Positions 44,658 through 52,423 of a stretch of 64,000 nt of DNA are shown here, piece by piece. A program made the translations under genes and the position numbers. Origin of the DNA: Sphingorhabdus sp. Alg231-15. GTDB lineage: Bacteria; Pseudomonadota; Alphaproteobacteria; Sphingomonadales; Sphingomonadaceae. The notes under the pieces were generated by a model that was not told the origin of the DNA, searched no databases, and was given only the letters and a program-made list of their open reading frames with translations. The DNA lies in the NCBI RefSeq assembly GCF_900149705.1, contig NZ_LT703001.1, positions 1,240,001-1,304,000 on the forward strand. Direction: 5' to 3'. Each line of letters opens with the position of its first letter. The first letter of the stretch is position 1.

Positions 44658-44695
44658 CATATATGCAACTAATTGCGCAATTATATGCATATATG
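44658..44695. promoter_or_regulatory. 38-bp near-perfect palindrome: MarR operator
   Basis: Outer arms CATATATGCA (44658-44667) and TGCATATATG (44686-44695) flank a perfect 14-bp palindrome TAATTGCGCAATTA (44670-44683); only the two 2-nt joints (AC and TA) break symmetry. It begins 6 nt after TTGACA and covers the expected -10 region, and it ends 12 nt before the chosen MarR start. Autorepression by the adjacent MarR protein is inferred. Confidence 0.8.
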
Positions 44696-44707
44696 ATGGA
44701 ATCGTCG

Positions 44708-45205
44708 ATGGAAACTAACAACAGTCCGTTCTATGAACGCCTTTCATTCAGTGAAGCATTTGTCGGTGCACGGGCGCTACGTTTAACCGATATTATCGGG
44801 AAACAGGGCGATGACTTTTTCCGCGAAGCCGGATTAGTTGCTCCCTCTAGAGCAATATCAACGATTTTGTTTATTGATCACAACGGCCCCTCTTCCTTGG
44901 TTGAAATAGCCAAAGCATTGGAGGAACAGCATCAGTTAACGGCGCAGCGCACAACGCTCCTCGAAGACTTATTGCTCGTCACGCGCGAACCGGATCCAAA
45001 TGATCAGAGGCGAAAAACCTTTCATCTCACAGACCGCGGGTTGCGGGAAGCCAGCTTGATTGAAGAGCGTTGCCGTGAAGCAATTGAAGTATTTAATAAC
45101 CTCAATAACGAGCTTGGGTTTGACTTGAGCGAGGCTCTCGAAATCGGTCAAAAGGCATTGGCCCAACGCTCCCTGCTGGAACGCCATGGAGCAATGTCCC
45201 GCTAG
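44708..45205 (+). CDS. MarR-like winged-helix regulator
   Basis: About 165 residues. The winged-helix core is APSRAISTILFIDHNGPSSLVEIAKALEEQHQLTAQRTTLLEDLLLVTREPDPNDQRRKTFHLTDRG, at about residues 35-102, with the MarR-type wing DPNDQRRKTFHLTD. The frame is open back to 44528, but that part contains the promoter and palindrome, so the start must be one of the ATGs at 44693, 44696 or 44708; 44708 is preferred because GGA lies 7 nt before it. It is followed after 18 nt by a membrane-bound alpha/beta hydrolase on the same strand, its probable partner. Confidence 0.82.
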   Translation: METNNSPFYERLSFSEAFVGARALRLTDIIGKQGDDFFREAGLVAPSRAISTILFIDHNGPSSLVEIAKALEEQHQLTAQRTTLLEDLLLVTREPDPNDQRRKTFHLTDRGLREASLIEERCREAIEVFNNLNNELGFDLSEALEIGQKALAQRSLLERHGAMSR

Positions 45206-45223
45206 CGAGTATTGGATCAAATT

Positions 45224-46501
45224 ATGGAGAAATCACCAGGATTAATATCCGAGTTCAGCCGCCGACGAGTGGCCAGCGCAGGTCTAACCCAACTTGTTAC
45301 TTACCTGCTCTGCTTCTTGACCTTTATCGCCACATTCTTTGCTAGCGCGCTCATTTCAGATTCACCAACTACGATGATTCTTCTGAGTTTTCTGGCAGCC
45401 GCATTGGTGCTCTGGTTCGGTTCTCATTTTTCTGGAAAGCTCTTCAAAGTCAAAAGACAAAAGTTATATATTGGGATGCAATTGGGTTCTGTGATCACGA
45501 TATTGTCCGGACTGGTGGTCTATTTGATTCTCCAACCTCTTGTTCCGAAGGTCGATCAATATGTCGCCGAGGAGGTCGCAGGTGTCGACTTTTGGGAATT
45601 GCCAACTGGATCAAAGATAGCTTTTCGAAAATTCCCGTCGAAAACAAAAGCGCAGAAGCTTCCTGTCATCATATTACATGGCGGACCTGGCGCATATAGC
45701 GTCACTTTCAAACCTATGTTGGATGTCTTTTCCAATCTCACTGCCAATGGTCATGACGTCTATTTTTACGATCAGGTAGGCAGCGGGCTTTCAGAGCGAT
45801 TATCTGATGTTTCAGAATATAGCCTCGACCGGCATATTGCGGATCTAAATGCCATTCGACAAAAAATCAGAACCGACCAGGTGATCTTGATTGGTTCATC
45901 ATGGGGAGCAACTCTAGCGGCCAATTATCTTGCAGAGTATCCAGACAGCGTTGGAAGCGCAATATTCTCAAGTCCTGGCCCAATCTATCGTCCTGACTGG
46001 CTGGAAATCTCCGATGGGACCCTGGATGAAAAGATGAATTCAAGACAGAAAGAACAGCTTGATGCTGCTATCGAAAAACCACGGCTCTTCGTGGCAATAG
46101 CATTGGCAGAAATAAATCCAGCAGCTGCAGCCAGATTTGCCCCAGATCAGGAAATGGGTTCCTTTTTCGATAAGATTGCCAATGAGCATTATCTCCCATT
46201 GGCAATGTGTGATCCGAAAAAACTGGACGCACGTTCTTCTGGTTATGGCTTCTGGTCAAGCCGGATGACCGGAAAAACGTTGGTAAATCAGAGATTTGAT
46301 CCAAAACCCGCGCTGACCAAGATTGACATACCGGTGCTGGTTCTTAGAGGCCCGTGTGACTACAAAAATGAAGCTGTGGCAAGACAATATACCGCCATAT
46401 TTCCAAACTCCCGATTTGAAGAAGTTAAAGATACTGGTCACATGGCCTATGGCGAGGACCCTCAACAATATCTGCGGCTGCTGACCGACTTCTTGAGATA
46501 A
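45224..46501 (+). CDS. Membrane-anchored alpha/beta hydrolase, proline-iminopeptidase-like
   Basis: About 425 residues. Three hydrophobic segments occupy the first 105 residues (about 22-45, 50-66 and 85-106), followed by an alpha/beta hydrolase domain. The oxyanion motif HGGPG is at 152-156, the nucleophile elbow GSSWGATLA has Ser226, the acid is in LRGPCDYKNE and the His in KDTGHMAYGED near 409. HGGPG plus GxSWG is the pattern of prolyl aminopeptidases (S33), yet these are normally soluble, so the membrane module is unusual. The start is the ATG at 45224; a TTG at 45212 is also in frame. It is paired with the upstream MarR gene. Confidence 0.85.
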   Translation: MEKSPGLISEFSRRRVASAGLTQLVTYLLCFLTFIATFFASALISDSPTTMILLSFLAAALVLWFGSHFSGKLFKVKRQKLYIGMQLGSVITILSGLVVYLILQPLVPKVDQYVAEEVAGVDFWELPTGSKIAFRKFPSKTKAQKLPVIILHGGPGAYSVTFKPMLDVFSNLTANGHDVYFYDQVGSGLSERLSDVSEYSLDRHIADLNAIRQKIRTDQVILIGSSWGATLAANYLAEYPDSVGSAIFSSPGPIYRPDWLEISDGTLDEKMNSRQKEQLDAAIEKPRLFVAIALAEINPAAAARFAPDQEMGSFFDKIANEHYLPLAMCDPKKLDARSSGYGFWSSRMTGKTLVNQRFDPKPALTKIDIPVLVLRGPCDYKNEAVARQYTAIFPNSRFEEVKDTGHMAYGEDPQQYLRLLTDFLR

Positions 46502-46558
46502 CGGCAAACCTGCCATGTAACCGAGGCAACTGAAATCGAATAGGACGACTACCGAACT

Positions 46559-47260
46559 TCAGGCCGACAGATCAAATTTCTCCGGCACCATCTTCGCCAG
46601 CATTTTTTGGCAGGCGGTCAGGTTGCGCTCGAAAATTTCATGCGCGTTCATCTTGGCAAGGAACGCGGTCAGTGCAGGCCATCTGGCTGCATCCGGCGGT
46701 CCTGCGATCAAGTCCGTCTGCATCAATTGGGCGGCAATAGAAATGTCGGCAATGGAAAGCTGGTCCCCCAGAAAATATTGTCCGCCGTCCAATTGCCCTT
46801 CGAGATAGTCCCAGAGCGGTGGTAATTTTTCGTTCCATGTCTTGCGCGCAGTTTCCAGGTCGGGTTCTCCGCCGGTCATCGCGGCAAAAATAATCGGTCG
46901 GAACACACCGCCACCGCCGTTCATCGCCAAGGCGCTGTCGGCATATTCTTCCAGCCACAAGGCGCGGCCATAGAGAAAGGGGTCGTCAGGATAGGCGGCG
47001 GGCTGCGGACATTTCTTTTCCAGATAACCACACATGGCTGAGCTGTCCGCAATCGTACCGGCCGTTCCCTCGGTGCCGATGGTCATATCGCGCAAGGCCG
47101 GAATCCGGGACAGCGGGCTTATCTCCAGATACCAATCCGGCATCGCCATGATATTGATCGCCACACAATCATAGTCCAGACCCTTGAGCGCCAGCACCGC
47201 CTCCGTCTTGCGCTGAAAAGGAGATAGCGGCGATCCGTAGAGAATATATTCAGCGGTCAT
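46559..47260 (-). CDS. Glutathione S-transferase family protein
   Basis: A 233-residue transferase. The N-terminal thioredoxin-fold domain has YILYGSPLSPFQRKTEAVLALKGLDYDCV, with a Ser-Pro-Phe in place of the usual active-site Ser/Cys-x-x-Cys, and ISPLSRIPALRDM then TIADSSAMCGYLEKKCP for glutathione binding. The helical domain follows (WLEEYADSALAMNGGGGVF to FLGDQLSIADISIAAQLMQTD). The subclass is unclear. It lies 65 nt downstream of purT on the same strand, beyond a hairpin at 47289-47312 in the region between them. Confidence 0.9.
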   Translation of the reverse strand: MTAEYILYGSPLSPFQRKTEAVLALKGLDYDCVAINIMAMPDWYLEISPLSRIPALRDMTIGTEGTAGTIADSSAMCGYLEKKCPQPAAYPDDPFLYGRALWLEEYADSALAMNGGGGVFRPIIFAAMTGGEPDLETARKTWNEKLPPLWDYLEGQLDGGQYFLGDQLSIADISIAAQLMQTDLIAGPPDAARWPALTAFLAKMNAHEIFERNLTACQKMLAKMVPEKFDLSA

Positions 47261-47288
47261 GGGTGAGTGATTCCTTTACTCTATTTCT

Positions 47289-47312
47289 TGATCCCCGCTT
47301 TCGCCGGGATCA
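47289..47312. terminator. Hairpin between purT and the glutathione transferase gene
   Basis: TGATCCCCGC pairs with GCCGGGATCA across a TTTC loop; the stem is perfect except for one symmetric C-C mismatch. It lies 14 nt after the purT stop on the minus strand. No long U-run follows. The same layout, with a single internal mismatch, is seen at 48540-48577, so it may be a dispersed palindromic repeat serving as a terminator. Confidence 0.55.
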
Positions 47313-47325
47313 CGGGAGATGTAAA

Positions 47326-48525
47326 TCACTGTTTTTCTTGATATTCAATCCCGACAGTCTCGGCCACATTTTTTGCGAGCCGCCTTGCTGCATTGCTGTC
47401 GCTGCCTGTTGCCAGCGCTACGGCCATGCGGCGATAGGGCCGGGTGATCGGTTTACCAAACAGGCGCACGTCCACCTCTGCGCTTTCGCTACCCATCGCC
47501 AAGGCATCGGCAACGCCGGCAAAGGCAAAGTCATTACTGTCCCGACCCGCCAGGATAACGGCACTGGCGCTGGCAGGTGCGGTTAAGGCGATATGCGGGA
47601 TCGGCAGCCCCATGATGGCACGGGCATGGAGGTCGAATTCGCTCAAATTCTGGCCAATCAGGGTGACCATGCCGGTATCATGGGGGCGTGGGCTAAGTTC
47701 CGAGAAAATGACTTCGCCGTCTTTGGTGACGAAAAACTCGACGCCAAACAGCCCCCATCCCTTTCCATCGCCGGCGAGATTTTCAACAACCTTGCGTGCC
47801 ATATCCTGTGCCTTGGCCAGCGCAACGCCCGTCATTGCGGTGGGTTGCCAACTTTCCTGATAGTCGCCGCGTTCCTGTCGATGGCCAATGGGCGGACAGA
47901 ACAGCACGCCCTCGCCTGTCCGGATTGTCAGCAAGGTAATCTCATAATCAAAATCGATAAACTGTTCGACAATCACACGCGCACGGTCGCCGCGCATATT
48001 ATCGACGGCATAATTCCAGGCGCTTTCCAGCGCATCTGTACCGTCGACCTTGCTCTGCCCCTTGCCGGAAGAGGACATGACCGGTTTAATCACCAGCGGT
48101 AGACCGATATCATCGGCAGCGGCCTGCACTTCCGGGAAGCTCTCGGCATAATGATAGTTTGACGTGGTGAGGCCCAGCTCCTTAGCCGCTACATCGCGAA
48201 TGGCGTCGCGGTTCATCGTCAACTGGGTCGCGCGCGCGGACGGCACGACATTGAAACCCTCCGTTTCCACTTCAGCGAGAATTTCAGTGCGGATGGCCTC
48301 GACCTCTGGGACGATCAGGTCAGGTTGATGTTTTGTGATCGCAGCGCGCAGCTTCTCACCATCAAGCATTGAAAACACTTCATGCGCGTCGGCGACCTGC
48401 ATCGCGGGGGCGGCGTCATAAGCGTCGCATGCGATTACATAGGCCCCGAGCCGTTTGGCAGAAATGACGAATTCGCGGCCCAGTTCACCCGAACCGAGCA
48501 GCAGGATTTTTTTGGTGAAGGTCAT
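47326..48525 (-). CDS. purT: Formate-dependent phosphoribosylglycinamide formyltransferase
   Basis: A 399-residue ATP-grasp enzyme that formylates GAR with formate and ATP in purine synthesis. The start KKILLLGSGELGREFVISAKRLGAYVIACDAYDAAPAMQVADAHEVFSMLD is diagnostic. It is followed by IVPEVEAIRTEIL, PLVIKPVMSSSGKGQSKV (ATP loop near 148-165), GVEFFVTKDGEVIFSELSPRPHDTGMVTLIGQNLSEFDLHARA and RDSNDFAFAGVADAL. It is independent of the folate-dependent PurN route, which may exist elsewhere. It is flanked on both sides by palindromic hairpins. Confidence 0.97.
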   Translation of the reverse strand: MTFTKKILLLGSGELGREFVISAKRLGAYVIACDAYDAAPAMQVADAHEVFSMLDGEKLRAAITKHQPDLIVPEVEAIRTEILAEVETEGFNVVPSARATQLTMNRDAIRDVAAKELGLTTSNYHYAESFPEVQAAADDIGLPLVIKPVMSSSGKGQSKVDGTDALESAWNYAVDNMRGDRARVIVEQFIDFDYEITLLTIRTGEGVLFCPPIGHRQERGDYQESWQPTAMTGVALAKAQDMARKVVENLAGDGKGWGLFGVEFFVTKDGEVIFSELSPRPHDTGMVTLIGQNLSEFDLHARAIMGLPIPHIALTAPASASAVILAGRDSNDFAFAGVADALAMGSESAEVDVRLFGKPITRPYRRMAVALATGSDSNAARRLAKNVAETVGIEYQEKQ

Positions 48526-48539
48526 TTGGCCCTTATGAA

Positions 48540-48577
48540 AATATCGTCATTCCAGCGCAAGCCGGAATGACGATATT
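48540..48577. terminator. Long hairpin between the VOC gene and purT
   Basis: AATATCGTCATTCC (48540-48553) and GGAATGACGATATT (48564-48577) pair perfectly over 14 bp; the stem continues past one A-C mismatch by GC/GC to a GCAA tetraloop. It begins 3 nt past the VOC stop on the minus strand. The strong stem and stable loop suggest a terminator or a repetitive palindromic element. Confidence 0.65.
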
Positions 48578-48580
48578 TGG

Positions 48581-49042
48581 TTAGGCCTCTTCGGCCATCA
48601 TCTCTGCCATCCGTTTGTTCATCTCGTCCGGACTGACATCCTCTATATGAGTGGACAATGTCCACTCATGGCCGAACGGATCTTTCAGCCAGCCAGAACG
48701 ATCGCCGTAAAATTGATCCTCCACTGGCCGCACCGATGTCGCGCCGGCATTAACGGCCTTCGCAAAAGCCGCATCACTATCCTCGACATAGATCATCAGA
48801 CTGCATGTCGCGCCGCCGCGCTTATTTGGCCCAAGCTTGTCCATGTCAGGAAACTCATCCGCCAGCATGACATGGCTGTCACCTATCAACAGATCGGCAT
48901 GGCCGATCTTATCGCCCATCGGCATCCGCATGACTTCCTCTGCACCAAATGCATTTTTATAAAATTCGATAGCCGCTGCCGCATCGTCGACAATCAGATA
49001 AGGCGTTACGCTATGAAAGCCGTCTTCTTTCCATTGGGTCAT
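48581..49042 (-). CDS. VOC family protein, PhnB/glyoxalase-like
   Basis: About 153 residues of the vicinal-oxygen-chelate fold: VTPYLIVDDAAAAIEFYKNAFGAEEVMRMPM, KIGHADLLIGDSHVMLADEFPD, then SLMIYVEDSDAAFAKAVNAGATSVRPVEDQFYGDRSGWLKDPFGHEWTLSTHIEDVS. The DPFGHEW ending is typical of PhnB-like members, whose reactions are mostly unknown. The start at 49042 is chosen for a strong GAGGAGAGGA upstream; the longer frame to 49105 would run through the palindrome at 49090. It is divergent from the TonB receptor. Confidence 0.88.
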   Translation of the reverse strand: MTQWKEDGFHSVTPYLIVDDAAAAIEFYKNAFGAEEVMRMPMGDKIGHADLLIGDSHVMLADEFPDMDKLGPNKRGGATCSLMIYVEDSDAAFAKAVNAGATSVRPVEDQFYGDRSGWLKDPFGHEWTLSTHIEDVSPDEMNKRMAEMMAEEA

Positions 49043-49089
49043 ATGTCCTCTCCTCGCCAGAAAACCGTAATGTAGCAAATTTGCATCAG

Positions 49090-49107
49090 TTTTGCGAATT
49101 CGCAAAA
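49090..49107. promoter_or_regulatory. 18-bp perfect palindrome between VOC gene and TonB receptor
   Basis: TTTTGCGAATTCGCAAAA is a perfect inverted repeat lying 48 nt upstream of the VOC start and 73 nt upstream of the TonB receptor start. Such symmetry suggests a dimeric regulator controlling one or both divergent genes. It does not match the alphaproteobacterial Zur or Fur boxes that I know. A shorter palindrome TGATATATCA is at 49115-49124. Confidence 0.6.
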
Positions 49108-49180
49108 TTAGAATTGATATATCATATCATTTATATTATCCGCTCTTTCAATCATTTCCCTATCCAGAAAAGAGTAGTTC

Positions 49181-51310
49181 GTGTCCCATCACAAATTTCT
49201 GACTTCCGCCGCCATTATACTATTGCCGGTTTCACCAGCCTTGGCTCAATCCAGCCAGCAGACCGAAACCGAGGATGATTTCCACAATGACGATGCGATT
49301 GTCGTCACCGCGCCTTATCTCGAAAGGCTCGACATACTGGCAGGCACGTCTGTCCTGACCGGTGATCAGCTGACCAATGATTTACGCGGCCAAATCGGTG
49401 ACAGCCTTGCCAAATTACCCGGCGTTTCTTCGACCAGCTTTGCGCCCGGATCTTCGCGGCCCGTATTACGTGGTTTTCAGGGACCACGTGTCCGGGTTCT
49501 CACCGACGGTATTGGCGCGTTGGATGCTTCCAACACTTCCGTCGATCATGCCGTCACAATAGACCCCCTGACCGCCCAGCGTATCGAGGTCCTTCGCGGA
49601 CCAGCGGTATTGCTATTCGGCGGCGATGCAATTGGCGGTGCTGTCAACGTCATCGACAAGCGAATTCCACGTGATGTGCCTGACGAGGCCTTTCACCTGG
49701 ATGCTGTCGGTGGTTTTGGCAGTGCCGCCAATGATTACAGCATTGGCGGTTCGCTGGATGTGCCACTGACCGACTCTCTCGTTTTCCATATCAACGGCGC
49801 CTATCGCGATACCGATGATCTCGACATTTCCGGTTTTGTACTGGCCCCCGAACTGCGCGCCGAAGTGCTGGAGCAAGTGGCTGAAGAAACCGAGGAAGGC
49901 AATCTCGACGAAGCTGCGGAATTGGCGGAAACCGCCGATCAGCGCGGCACGATTGCCAATACGGCCAGCCGCACGATCAGTGCAGCGACCGGTCTCGCCT
50001 ATATTGGTGAAGGCGGTAATATCGGTTTCTCGGTCAGCTACTATGACACAGAATACGGTGTTCCCGCCCGTCCGGGCGCCGAACATGGGCACGGTGAAGA
50101 AGGCGAAGAGGAAGAAGGTGAAGAGGAAGAAGAAGGTCCAGTCACCATCGATCTAGAACAGATTCGCGTGGACCTAAGAGCCGGTGTTAATCTGGGCGAT
50201 GGTTTCTTTGAATCACTCAACCTGCGCGCTGGCTATTCCGACTATGAACATACCGAATTTGAAGGCGATGAAGTCGGAACGGTCTTTAACGTCGAAGGTA
50301 TCGAGGCCCGTGCGGAACTCGTTCAGAACGAACGCAATGGTTGGCGCGGCGTTATCGGAACACAATTGTTGGTGCGCGATTTCAACGCCATTGGCGCAGA
50401 AGCCTTTGTGCCTAAAAATTCCGTGGAAAGCGTAGCTCTATTCACAATTCAGGAAATTGATCTCGGTAATTTCGAAGTAGAAGTTGCGGGACGTTATGAC
50501 AATACGGATATCTCGTCGAATATCGTCAATTTCGACCGCAGTTTTGACAGCCTTTCCGGTGCTCTCGGCTTTGCTTATGCGCCGGATGACAGCGGCCTGA
50601 AAATTGGTGTGAATCTCTCCCGTTCGGAACGCGCTCCTTCGCCGGAAGAATTGCTTTCCAATGGTCCTCACATTGCGACACAAGCGTTTGAGATCGGTAA
50701 TCCTAATTTCACCACGGAAAAAAGCTGGGGTGGCGAGCTATATGCGCGCTGGAATTCCGAAGATATCCAGTTGAGCGCAACGGTTTATGCCAATATTTTC
50801 GATGATTATATCTTCGAGACCGAAACCGGCGACGAAGAAGATGGCTTGCCTGTTTTCCAATTTTTCCAACAGGATGCGACCTATTATGGTCTCGAAGCCT
50901 CTGCATCCTTCGTGGTCGCCCGTGCAGGCGGGTTTGCATTCGTCACTGACGGGGTTGCCGATTATGTCCGGGCGAAAATCCGGGATGGCGGTGGCCCCGT
51001 CCCCCGCATTCCGCCTCTGCGTTTGCTTGGCGGGATTTCCGCACAAAGCGATGCTGTAGACTTGCGGGCAGAACTGGAATGGTCAGACAGCCAGAACCGG
51101 GTTTCAGCCTTTGAAACGCCAACGGATAGCTTCACCATGGTCAACGCCTCTGCTGCTTGGCGCCCCTTGGGCAAAGAGGGCGGTGTGACCCTGCTCGCAT
51201 CGGCAAATAATATCTTTGATGTAAACGCGCGTCGTCATGCCTCGTTCACGAAAGATTTTGTACCGCTGGCTGGTCGTGATATTCGTATCAGCGCAAAATT
51301 TAGTTTCTAG
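49181..51310 (+). CDS. TonB-dependent receptor, possibly for zinc (ZnuD-like)
   Basis: A 709-residue outer-membrane beta-barrel receptor. A signal peptide ends near residue 22 (ALAQ). The TonB-box-like DDAIVVTAP is at about 37-45, the plug domain follows (DSLAKLPGVSSTSFAPGSSRPVLRGFQGPRVRVLTDGIG to VLRGPAVLLFGGDAIGGAVNVIDKRIP), then the barrel, ending in the aromatic FSF typical of outer-membrane proteins. A His/Glu-rich stretch at about 299-319 (AEHGHGEEGEEEEGEEEEEG) lies in a predicted external loop; ZnuD-type zinc receptors have such metal-catching loops. Zinc is therefore the leading guess for the substrate, but copper or another cation remains possible. Confidence 0.88.
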   Translation: MSHHKFLTSAAIILLPVSPALAQSSQQTETEDDFHNDDAIVVTAPYLERLDILAGTSVLTGDQLTNDLRGQIGDSLAKLPGVSSTSFAPGSSRPVLRGFQGPRVRVLTDGIGALDASNTSVDHAVTIDPLTAQRIEVLRGPAVLLFGGDAIGGAVNVIDKRIPRDVPDEAFHLDAVGGFGSAANDYSIGGSLDVPLTDSLVFHINGAYRDTDDLDISGFVLAPELRAEVLEQVAEETEEGNLDEAAELAETADQRGTIANTASRTISAATGLAYIGEGGNIGFSVSYYDTEYGVPARPGAEHGHGEEGEEEEGEEEEEGPVTIDLEQIRVDLRAGVNLGDGFFESLNLRAGYSDYEHTEFEGDEVGTVFNVEGIEARAELVQNERNGWRGVIGTQLLVRDFNAIGAEAFVPKNSVESVALFTIQEIDLGNFEVEVAGRYDNTDISSNIVNFDRSFDSLSGALGFAYAPDDSGLKIGVNLSRSERAPSPEELLSNGPHIATQAFEIGNPNFTTEKSWGGELYARWNSEDIQLSATVYANIFDDYIFETETGDEEDGLPVFQFFQQDATYYGLEASASFVVARAGGFAFVTDGVADYVRAKIRDGGGPVPRIPPLRLLGGISAQSDAVDLRAELEWSDSQNRVSAFETPTDSFTMVNASAAWRPLGKEGGVTLLASANNIFDVNARRHASFTKDFVPLAGRDIRISAKFSF

Positions 51311-51319
51311 CGGAAATCG

Positions 51320-51365
51320 GGGTAACTTCGTGTTTCTGCTATAAACGCAGGATCAGGAGTTACCC
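51320..51365 (+). promoter_or_regulatory. Inverted repeat spanning the leader of the first entericidin gene
   Basis: GGGTAACT (51320-51327) and AGTTACCC (51358-51365) are perfect inverted arms 30 nt apart. The second arm overlaps the AGGAG ribosome site (51355-51359) of the entericidin gene at 51368. If the RNA folds this way translation would be hindered; alternatively it terminates the receptor transcript. A TATAAA at 51340-51345 may be a -10 element. Confidence 0.4.
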
Positions 51366-51367
51366 AT

Positions 51368-51493
51368 ATGCGCAAAATAATCGCTTCTATCGCCCTATCT
51401 TCGGCGCTCTTACTGGGCGCGTGCAACACTGTACAAGGTGTTGGTGATGATATTAAATCCGTTGGCCGTGCTGGCGAACGGGCGATCGATTAA
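51368..51493 (+). CDS. Entericidin A/B family lipoprotein, copy 1
   Basis: A 41-residue lipoprotein. The signal segment MRKIIASIALSSALLLGAC ends in a good lipobox (LLGAC, lipidated Cys19), followed by NTVQGVGDDIKSVGRAGERAID. The NTVQGVGDDIKSVG pattern is that of the entericidin EcnA/EcnB family, small membrane lipoproteins described in enterobacteria as a toxin/antidote pair that promotes lysis under stress. AGGAG lies 8 nt before the ATG. It is followed after 23 nt by a closely similar second copy. Which, if either, is toxic cannot be told. Confidence 0.88.
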   Translation: MRKIIASIALSSALLLGACNTVQGVGDDIKSVGRAGERAID

Positions 51494-51516
51494 TCCATTT
51501 CTTTAGGAGAAGAACC

Positions 51517-51642
51517 ATGCGCAAGATTTTGGCATCATTGATTATTTCATCCACCTTGGTCCTCGCGGCCTGCAATACGGTACAGGGTGTTGGACAAGAC
51601 ATCGAATCCGTAGGTCGGGCCGGGGAAGATGCGATTAACTAA
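51517..51642 (+). CDS. Entericidin A/B family lipoprotein, copy 2
   Basis: A second 41-residue lipoprotein, identical to the first at about 28 of 41 positions: MRKILASLIISSTLVLAAC (lipidated Cys19), then NTVQGVGQDIESVGRAGEDAIN. AGGAG at 51505-51509 serves the ATG at 51517. The tail is more acidic (GEDAIN against GERAID), so the pair differs in charge. The stop is 1 nt from the stop of the convergent tatC gene, leaving no room for a terminator between them. Confidence 0.88.
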   Translation: MRKILASLIISSTLVLAACNTVQGVGQDIESVGRAGEDAIN

Positions 51643-51643
51643 G

Positions 51644-52423
51644 CTATTCTGTAGCTTCGCGTTTTGCTCTTTTGCGTTCGGTGAACCACATGATCGCCAG
51701 CGAGACTTCATAAAGCAGGATTAGCGGTAGTCCGAGCAAGAACTGGGACACAACATCCGGCGGCGTCAATATCGCTGCCAATACAAAGGCTGCGACAACC
51801 ATGTAACGGCGCAGCCCTTTCAGTTGTTCGCGTGTCACCAGTCCAGCGCGGTTGAGAAGCAACAACAGCACGGGTAGCTGGAAGCACACCCCAAAGGCGA
51901 GAATGAACCGCATCACCAGATCAAGATAATCCCCCATAGCGGGCAGCGCTTCCTGCGTCATTCCGCCCACTTCGCCTTCAAAGCCAAGGAAAAACCGAAA
52001 TGCTGTGGGCATCACGATGTAATAAGCCAGCGCCGCTCCTGCGGTGAACAAGACCGGTGTTGCAAACAGGAACGGCAGAAACGCCTTTTTCTCGTTTGCA
52101 TAGAGCCCTGGCGCAACAAAGGCCCACAGTTGGTTTGAAATGATCGGGAAGGCAATGAAAAAGGCAGCGAACATCGCGACCTTTATCTCGACGAAAAAGG
52201 CCTCATAAAGCTTGGTGTACACCAACTTGCCTTCTCCCGGAGGAAAGGCATCGGTTAGCGGCACAACCAAAAGCCCGAATATTTCGTCGGCAAAATAAAA
52301 GCTGGCGGCGAAGGCGATAGCCAGCGCTACGACGGACCAGACAAGCCGCTGGCGCAGCTCGATAAGATGCTCGATCAGCGGCGCTTTGCTCTCATCCATA
52401 TCGGGCGCGGACTGCTCGTTCAT
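51644..52423 (-). CDS. tatC: Sec-independent protein translocase subunit TatC
   Basis: A 259-residue inner-membrane receptor of the twin-arginine pathway, with six membrane segments. The N-terminal cytoplasmic signature APLIEHLIELRQRLVWSVVALAIAF is conserved and carries the Glu needed for twin-arginine recognition. FPIISNQLWAFVAPGLYANEKKAFLPF is also typical. It overlaps tatB by 4 nt. Confidence 0.97.
   Translation of the reverse strand: MNEQSAPDMDESKAPLIEHLIELRQRLVWSVVALAIAFAASFYFADEIFGLLVVPLTDAFPPGEGKLVYTKLYEAFFVEIKVAMFAAFFIAFPIISNQLWAFVAPGLYANEKKAFLPFLFATPVLFTAGAALAYYIVMPTAFRFFLGFEGEVGGMTQEALPAMGDYLDLVMRFILAFGVCFQLPVLLLLLNRAGLVTREQLKGLRRYMVVAAFVLAAILTPPDVVSQFLLGLPLILLYEVSLAIMWFTERKRAKREATE

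Noticed and set aside
44528-44707. N-terminal extension of the MarR frame
   Set aside because: The extra 60 codons contain TTGACA and the 38-bp palindrome and look like promoter, not protein.
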